Shown: positions 15,749 through 20,133 of the stretch, in pieces
How positions within the stretch are numbered: the first letter of the stretch is position 1
Layout: each line of letters opens with the position of its first letter
Assembly: GCA_004298605.1 (NCBI GenBank)
Contig: SCPW01000445.1
Coordinates: 1 to 20,133 of the forward strand
DNA length: 20,133 bases
Direction of reading: 5' to 3'
From: Gallionella sp.
Lineage (GTDB): Bacteria; Pseudomonadota; Gammaproteobacteria; Burkholderiales; Gallionellaceae
Program-made: the position numbers and the translations under genes
The notes under the pieces: generated by a model
The model's database searches: none
The model's input: the letters and a program-made list of their open reading frames with translations, nothing else
What the model was told of the DNA's origin: nothing

Positions 15749-17098
15749 CTATTTGAATTCGCGGCGCACGGTGATCGAGGCGTCGATGCGGTTGTAATCG
15801 TTCAGGCCCGAATTCGAATCGTTGCGGGTGTAGGAGAGTTGGGGTCTCACCACCCAGTTCTGGAGGGGTCTCCAGTTCAGTCCCAGCGACAGGTCGTGCT
15901 GGTGGTCGCGGCGGTAATCCAGGATCAGCGGGTTGCTTGACCGGTAGTCGCCCCGCTTGAAACCGGCGGAGCCGGTGGCTTCAAGATTTTCGCCCAGCGA
16001 TTTTTGCCCGCCCAGCTTAATCCCCCAGAATTTCTGGTCGCCGTCGATGCGCACCGTGGCTGCGACGGTATTCTCGTTGCCGCCGTAGATGCTGGCAAAC
16101 ACGATGTTTTTGCCATAATCGTCAAAAGCGTGCAGCCAGCCCAAACCGGCAACCGACTGGTCGACGTCGTTGTAGGACAGATCCGTGCCGGTCTTGTCGT
16201 GGCCGTAGCGCAACAGGCCGTACTGGCCGAATACGCTGACAATGTTGCGCGGGTTGAAGGTGTGGCGCCATTCGCCGGATATTGCGGCCAGGCGGTGGTT
16301 GAGCCTGTCGTCGATGTCGTACACGCCTTTCTGGGCGGCCAGGCGGAAGGCGTTGGCGCCTTCGTCGATATTCAGGCCAAACCGGCCATCCAGGTTGTCG
16401 GTGTTGAAGGTATCCTTGAAAAAGTTCTGCCGTTTCTTGGCATCGGCGCCGGCAAACAGGGAAAGGCCGGGCTTGAGCGGTTTTACGATTTCCAGGCCGC
16501 CGCCGAGCGCGAGGTAGTTGTCTCTTGCGGCGACACTGGCGCTGTCCAAGGTCAGGCTGGCGCCGAATACCGGGATGAAGACCTGGCTGGCGGCGGTGGC
16601 GGTGTTGACGTTAGTGTCATAGCCCGCGACACCTTCGAGGTAACCGGTGACGGTGATGCCGGGGTTCAACTTCTTGTCGATGGCCGCCAGGTACTGTTCG
16701 ATCACGCTTTTTGCCGCAGGCGGCGGGTTCTGTGCCTGCACTGCCTCGAATTCGGTTTTTGCGCGCTCCATATCGCCCAGGGCGAAGTAGGCGCGCGCCA
16801 GATCGAGCCGCGCACCAGCATAATCGGGGTTTACCGCCAGCACCCGTTCCAGCGCCAGCGTAGCCTTGTCCGGGCTGCCGCTGTCGAGCGCGGCGATGCC
16901 GAGCAGGTAATCGTAGTCAACGTTGCCGGCCATCTCGTCTTCGTGCGGGGCGAGCAGGGCATAGCCTTCCTTGGCCTTGCCCGCTTTCAGCAATACATCC
17001 GCCTTGCCCGGGTCGAATTCTGCCGCAACAGCGATGCCAGAGCATAACAGCCCCATCGAGGCGATCAGGTGTGCTTGATACCGATACGTTTTCTTCAT
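15749..17098 (-). CDS. Slam-like outer-membrane protein (TPR plus DUF560-type beta-barrel)
   Basis: The 449-residue protein has a signal peptide (cleavage near AVAA, residue 26), two clear TPR motifs at about 62-126 (YDYLLGIAALDSGSPDKATLALERVL; ARLDLARAYFALGDMERAKTEFEAV), a linker SVIEQYLAAIDKK, and a barrel from about 147 to the end with alternating aromatic/polar strands and the terminal ASITVRREFK. This is the plan of Slam proteins, the outer-membrane components of type XI secretion that move TbpB-like lipoproteins or soluble cargo to the surface; Slam proteins are usually 460-490 residues. It is the first gene of a unit whose second gene encodes a plausible cargo. A weak GGGAA site precedes the ATG at 17098. 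An unrelated TPR-containing porin is the main alternative. Confidence 0.72.
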   Translation of the reverse strand: MKKTYRYQAHLIASMGLLCSGIAVAAEFDPGKADVLLKAGKAKEGYALLAPHEDEMAGNVDYDYLLGIAALDSGSPDKATLALERVLAVNPDYAGARLDLARAYFALGDMERAKTEFEAVQAQNPPPAAKSVIEQYLAAIDKKLNPGITVTGYLEGVAGYDTNVNTATAASQVFIPVFGASLTLDSASVAARDNYLALGGGLEIVKPLKPGLSLFAGADAKKRQNFFKDTFNTDNLDGRFGLNIDEGANAFRLAAQKGVYDIDDRLNHRLAAISGEWRHTFNPRNIVSVFGQYGLLRYGHDKTGTDLSYNDVDQSVAGLGWLHAFDDYGKNIVFASIYGGNENTVAATVRIDGDQKFWGIKLGGQKSLGENLEATGSAGFKRGDYRSSNPLILDYRRDHQHDLSLGLNWRPLQNWVVRPQLSYTRNDSNSGLNDYNRIDASITVRREFK

Positions 17099-17206
17099 GT
17101 TTTTCCCGAAATTGAAAGGTGTTTAATGAGGCTCAGGGCAAAAGCAGGGCAAAAGGCATATCCGTCAGCCCTTACTTTAGCCTTAAGTTTCATTTAGTTC
17201 CAGTCT

Positions 17207-17245
17207 TTAACGTGAAACTCGCGCAGCGATACGTTTGCCCCCTCG
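17207..17245 (+). repeat. 39-bp dispersed repeat, copy 2
   Basis: It matches the reverse complement of 3229-3267 (TTAA-N-GTGAAACTCGCGCAGCGAT and on to CCTCG) with about four differences. It lies in the 172-bp gap between the ABC-F stop and the Slam-like start, and lacks the C-tract/G-tract hairpin attached to copy 1. Confidence 0.75.
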
Positions 17246-17270
17246 TTTTCCGGATCCGCCGCGCATCACT

Positions 17271-19124
17271 CTACGCCGCCTCCTCTAAACTCATTTCCAG
17301 TTCCAGCCAGCTTTCCTCCAATTCGGCGACTTTGGTTGCCAATATTTTGTGCCGCGCATTCAGGTCGGCGATGAAATCGCCGCTGCATCCGGCATAGGTG
17401 GCGGGGTCGCCCAACTGGCGGTCGATTTCGCCCAGTTCGGTTTGCGCTTTGTTTAACTCGGCTTCGAGCTTGGACTGCTTCGATTGGAGCGCCTTCTTGT
17501 TGGACTTTGGCGCGGCGGGCTGGCGCGGCTTTTCCGGCTTGGTTTGGGCGGTTTCGCGCGGGCGGCGCGCTTCGATCCAGTTTTTGTAGTCTTCCAGATC
17601 GCCGTCAAACAGCTTGGCCTCGCCGCCGGCAACCAGCCACAATTCGTCGGCTACGGCGCGAATTAAACTTCTGTCGTGGGATACCAGCACCACCGCGCCG
17701 GTGTACTCCTCCAGCGCGATGGTGAGCGCGTCGCGCATGTCCAGATCGAGGTGGTTGGTGGGTTCGTCGAGCAGCAGCAGATGGGGTTTTTGCCAGGCCA
17801 GCAGGGCGAGCGCGAGGCGGCTTTTTTCGCCGCCGGAAAAGCTCGCTACCGGGCGGTCTTCGCTGTCTCCGGCCAAACCGAAGCGGCCTAAAAAAGTGCG
17901 CAGCGCCAGCGTGGTTTCCTTGGGCGCCAAGCGTTCCATGTGCCGCAGCGGCGTGGCCGCGCTGTCCAGATTTTCCAGTTGATGCTGGGCGAAGTAGCCG
18001 ATGCGGATGTCCGGGGTGGTTTCCAGTTTTCCCGAGGTGGGCTGGAGTTCGCCGACCAGCAGTTTAATCAGCGTGGATTTACCCGCGCCGTTCGGCCCGA
18101 GCAGGGCGATGCGCGCACCGGCACGCAGCGCCAGATCGACGTTTTGAAACAGCTTTTTGTCGCCGTAGGTGAAGCCCATTTTTTCGGCGCGCAGCAACAG
18201 GTCGGGGCTGCGCTCCGGCGCTTCGATCTCCAGCTCGAAATGGCCGTCGGCGACATGCGCCGGGGCGATGCGTGTGAGCCGTTCCAGCGCCTTGACGCGG
18301 CTTTGCGCCTGCTTGGCTTTGGTCGCCTTGGCGCGGAAGCGGCGCACGAAGTCTTCCAGATGCGCGATTTTTTCCTGTTGCTGCTGGAACGCGCTGTTTT
18401 GCTGGGCGATGCGCTCGGCGCGGGCGCGCTCGAAACAGTCGTAATCGCCGGCATAGTTGTCGATGACGCAATCGTGGACATGGGCGATGCGGTTGACGGT
18501 GGCGTTGAGGAATTCGCGGTCGTGCGAAACCAGCAGAATGCTGCCGGGGTAGCGCGCCAGATATTGTTCGAGCCAGATAATCGCTTCCAGGTCGAGGTGG
18601 TTGGTCGGTTCGTCGAGCAGCAGCAAATCGGCGCGGCGCATCAGTGCGCGGGCGAGGTTGAGGCGCATGCGCCAGCCGCCGGAGAAGCTGTCTACCGGGC
18701 GTTCCAGCGTGTCGCTGGCGAAGCCCAGCCCATCCAGCAATTGCGCCGCACGGGCTTTGGCAGCATAGCCGTCGATGGCCTCAAAACGGTGCTGCGCATC
18801 GAACCAGACGGCGTCATGCTGTTCCCGCGCCAGGATTTTTTCCAGTTGGCGCAGTTGCGCATCGCCGTCGAGCACGAACTCCAGCGCGGGTTGCGCCGAG
18901 TTGGCGATTTCCTGCTCGACAAAGGCCAGCGTCTTGCCGGATTGCAGCGAAATTTCGCCGCCGTCCGGTTTAATTTCGCCGCGAATCAGGCGGAACAAGG
19001 TGGATTTACCGCAGCCGTTTTTGCCCACCAGACCGATGCGCTGGTTGGCGAACGCCTGCAAATTCGCCCGCTGGAACAAGGGCGTGCCGCCCTGCAAATA
19101 GGTCATATTCTGGATGTTTAGCAT
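17271..19124 (-). CDS. yheS: ABC-F family ATPase, YheS-like
   Basis: ABC-F proteins have two ATPase domains and no membrane part; they act on the ribosome E site to help translation. This 617-residue protein has Walker A GKNGCGKS (34-41), FSGGWRMR signature and LLLLDEPTNHLDL in the first domain, the RRFRAKATKAKQAQSRVKALER linker, Walker A GPNGAGKS (343-350), FSGGEKSR and a second LLLLDEPTNHLDLDMR, then a charged coiled-coil C-terminus (about 530-617). Order and details closely follow E. coli YheS (637 residues). The ATG at 19124 is chosen because MLNIQNMTYLQGGTPLF is the expected N-terminus; no Shine-Dalgarno precedes it, but an extended -10 lies 6 nt upstream. It is divergent from the tRNA operon. 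Confidence 0.93.
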   Translation of the reverse strand: MLNIQNMTYLQGGTPLFQRANLQAFANQRIGLVGKNGCGKSTLFRLIRGEIKPDGGEISLQSGKTLAFVEQEIANSAQPALEFVLDGDAQLRQLEKILAREQHDAVWFDAQHRFEAIDGYAAKARAAQLLDGLGFASDTLERPVDSFSGGWRMRLNLARALMRRADLLLLDEPTNHLDLEAIIWLEQYLARYPGSILLVSHDREFLNATVNRIAHVHDCVIDNYAGDYDCFERARAERIAQQNSAFQQQQEKIAHLEDFVRRFRAKATKAKQAQSRVKALERLTRIAPAHVADGHFELEIEAPERSPDLLLRAEKMGFTYGDKKLFQNVDLALRAGARIALLGPNGAGKSTLIKLLVGELQPTSGKLETTPDIRIGYFAQHQLENLDSAATPLRHMERLAPKETTLALRTFLGRFGLAGDSEDRPVASFSGGEKSRLALALLAWQKPHLLLLDEPTNHLDLDMRDALTIALEEYTGAVVLVSHDRSLIRAVADELWLVAGGEAKLFDGDLEDYKNWIEARRPRETAQTKPEKPRQPAAPKSNKKALQSKQSKLEAELNKAQTELGEIDRQLGDPATYAGCSGDFIADLNARHKILATKVAELEESWLELEMSLEEAA

Positions 19125-19130
19125 GGCGTT

Positions 19131-19139
19131 ATGATAACA
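19131..19139 (-). promoter_or_regulatory. Extended -10 promoter of the ABC-F gene (possibly leaderless)
   Basis: On the minus strand TGTTATCAT (19139-19131) is an extended -10 (TGn plus TATCAT). Only six bases separate it from the ATG, which places the predicted start site on the A of the start codon. There is no good -35, as is common with extended -10 promoters. Confidence 0.5.
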
Positions 19140-19229
19140 GAGGGTTGCACCAGTTTTCCCCCGGGATATCTTCATGACCTGAGCTTGCGCCAAGCGATAG
19201 GCCGGATTCTTGCGGGCGATTTTTTGCGC

Positions 19230-19258
19230 TTTACAAGCATAGGTCGCATCACTATAAT
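19230..19258 (+). promoter_or_regulatory. Strong promoter of the tRNA-Ala/tRNA-Glu operon
   Basis: TTTACA (19230-19235), a 17-bp spacer and a perfect TATAAT (19253-19258) lie 22 bp before the first tRNA. The bases after the -10 are GCGCGC, a GC-rich discriminator of the kind found at stable-RNA promoters under stringent (ppGpp/DksA) control. Confidence 0.88.
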
Positions 19259-19280
19259 GCGCGCTCTTTTTCGGGGTATC

Positions 19281-19356
<76 letters not shown>

Positions 19357-19374
19357 AAGAGCAAAAAGTAACAA

Positions 19375-19450
19375 GTCCCCATCGTCTAGAGGCCTAGGAC
19401 ATCGCCCTTTCACGGCGGTAACACGAGTTCGAATCTCGTTGGGGACGCCA
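19375..19450 (+). tRNA. tRNA-Glu (anticodon UUC)
   Basis: A 76-nt gene with acceptor GTCCCCA/TGGGGAC, the typical GTCTAGAGGCCTAGGACA D-arm of tRNA-Glu, anticodon loop CTTTCAC (anticodon UUC), T arm CGAG-TTCGAAT-CTCG, discriminator G and encoded CCA. It follows tRNA-Ala by 18 bp and shares its promoter and the terminator at 19458-19494. tRNA-Glu also feeds heme synthesis through glutamyl-tRNA reductase. Confidence 0.96.
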
Positions 19451-19457
19451 AATTATC

Positions 19458-19494
19458 AAGGGGGTTAGAGAAATCTAACCCCCTTTGCTTTTTT
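19458..19494 (+). terminator. Rho-independent terminator of the tRNA operon
   Basis: A perfect 12-bp stem (19458-19469 with 19474-19485) closed by a GAAA (GNRA) tetraloop is followed by TTTGCTTTTTT-type T-tract ending at 19494. It lies 7 bp after the tRNA-Glu CCA. Confidence 0.93.
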
Positions 19495-19590
19495 GCACTG
19501 TATCCGCACGAGGTGGTGTCGGAAAACAGCGCCAATGCAAAATGAAAAAGGTCGCTAAAATTAAAAAATACCGCTTCACTGCCCCTGTTG

Positions 19591-19596
19591 TAAAAT
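19591..19596 (+). promoter_or_regulatory. Candidate -10 element just before greB
   Basis: TAAAAT ends 7 nt before the greB ATG. No convincing -35 lies at the right distance, so this is a tentative call. Confidence 0.3.
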
Positions 19597-19603
19597 TTCA
19601 GGC

Positions 19604-20133
19604 ATGAGCAAAGCATTTACACGCGAAACGGGGTTGGCAGCCGCTGATGATGACGAATCGGAACCGGCGGCCCAGTTGCCGGCGGGCGCCAAAAATTACA
19701 TCACTCCCGGCGGGTATCGCAGGCTGAAAGAAGAGTTGGAGCAGTTATGGAAGGTCGAGCGCCCGGAGCTGGTGAAGACCATTACCTGGGCGGCTTCCAA
19801 CGGTGACCGTTCGGAGAATGGCGACTATATCTACGGCAAGAAACGCTTGCGCGAGATCGACCGGCGCGTGCGCTTTTTGCGCAAACGTTTGGAGCAGGCC
19901 GAAGTCGTTGATCCGGCGCAACGCGGCGAATGCGGGCAAGTATTTTTCGGTGCGACGGTGACGGTTTGCGACAGCGATGGTTGCGGGAACACTTACAGTA
20001 TTGTCGGCGTGGATGAGGCGGATGTCGGGCGCGGGCTGGTTAGCTGGGTCTCGCCGCTGGCGCGGGCGCTGCTCAAGTTGCGCGAAGGCGAGGTGGCGGC
20101 CTTGCGCACACCGGCCGGCATCCAGGAGCTGGA
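19604..20133 (+). CDS. greB: Transcription elongation factor GreB (3' end outside the window)
   Basis: GreB rescues backtracked RNA polymerase by stimulating transcript cleavage through the secondary channel. The 176 residues present start MSKAFTRETG, followed by an acidic extension (DDDESEPAAQ) seen in betaproteobacterial GreB, then NYITPGGYRRLKEEL and the N-terminal coiled coil with the acidic tip D68 and E71 (ASNGDRSENGDYIYGKKRLREIDRRVRFL). The YIYGKKRLREIDRR motif separates GreB from GreA. The FKBP-like C-terminal domain follows (VFFGATVTV; YSIVGVDEAD; ISP-like VSPLARALL) and is cut by the window edge. No usable Shine-Dalgarno precedes the ATG; the AGG at 19600-19602 is too close. Confidence 0.93.
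   Translation, partial: MSKAFTRETGLAAADDDESEPAAQLPAGAKNYITPGGYRRLKEELEQLWKVERPELVKTITWAASNGDRSENGDYIYGKKRLREIDRRVRFLRKRLEQAEVVDPAQRGECGQVFFGATVTVCDSDGCGNTYSIVGVDEADVGRGLVSWVSPLARALLKLREGEVAALRTPAGIQEL

Noticed and set aside
17940..19121. 393-codon plus-strand frame opposite the ABC-F gene
   Set aside because: It mirrors the ABC-F reading frame and shows no family motifs or start signals.

Overview
The window looks like a chromosomal segment of a betaproteobacterium, most likely of the Nitrosomonadales/Gallionellaceae type. This is inferred from protein character, gene order and GC-rich codon use; no database search was possible. Most of it is core housekeeping DNA. There are no transposases, phage genes or CRISPR arrays, but several families of short dispersed repeats have settled between genes and, in one gene, inside the reading frame.

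Layout from left to right: the N-terminus of an ABC-type permease (minus strand, cut by the window edge); a solitary tRNA-Ala(CGC) with a terminator; a large YbbP-like FtsX-type permease; a minus-strand calcium-loop protein of unknown function preceded by a near-perfect flagellar sigma-28 promoter; rpsO-pnp; dksA (minus) with a duplicated terminator; the coupled minus-strand pair yceF (Maf family) and a short RsmI-like methyltransferase; then, from a divergent promoter, yceD-rpmF-plsX-fabH-fabD-fabG. Two different repeat families sit inside the fab cluster, and acpP-fabF do not follow fabG as they usually do.

Next, on the minus strand, is the most interesting part: a two-gene unit encoding a Slam-like outer-membrane protein (TPR domain plus beta-barrel) and, 8 bp downstream, an exported FecR-domain protein with a proline-rich linker and a C-terminal domain that resembles the TbpB-type barrel of Slam/type XI secretion cargo. 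Upstream of it lies an ABC-F ATPase of the YheS type. The window closes with a tRNA-Ala(GGC)-tRNA-Glu(UUC) operon under a strong promoter, a GNRA-capped terminator and the start of greB.

The rpsO-pnp genes serve translation and RNA decay, dksA and greB encode factors acting through the RNA polymerase secondary channel, and the plsX-fab genes start phospholipid and fatty-acid synthesis. Three genes (yceD, the ABC-F gene and possibly greB) lack a Shine-Dalgarno and have a -10 element just before the start codon, suggesting leaderless mRNAs. The best candidates for new biology are the Slam/FecR pair, the sigma-28-driven calcium-loop protein, and the duplicated dksA terminator, whose sequence changes preserve pairing in the dksA-sense RNA.
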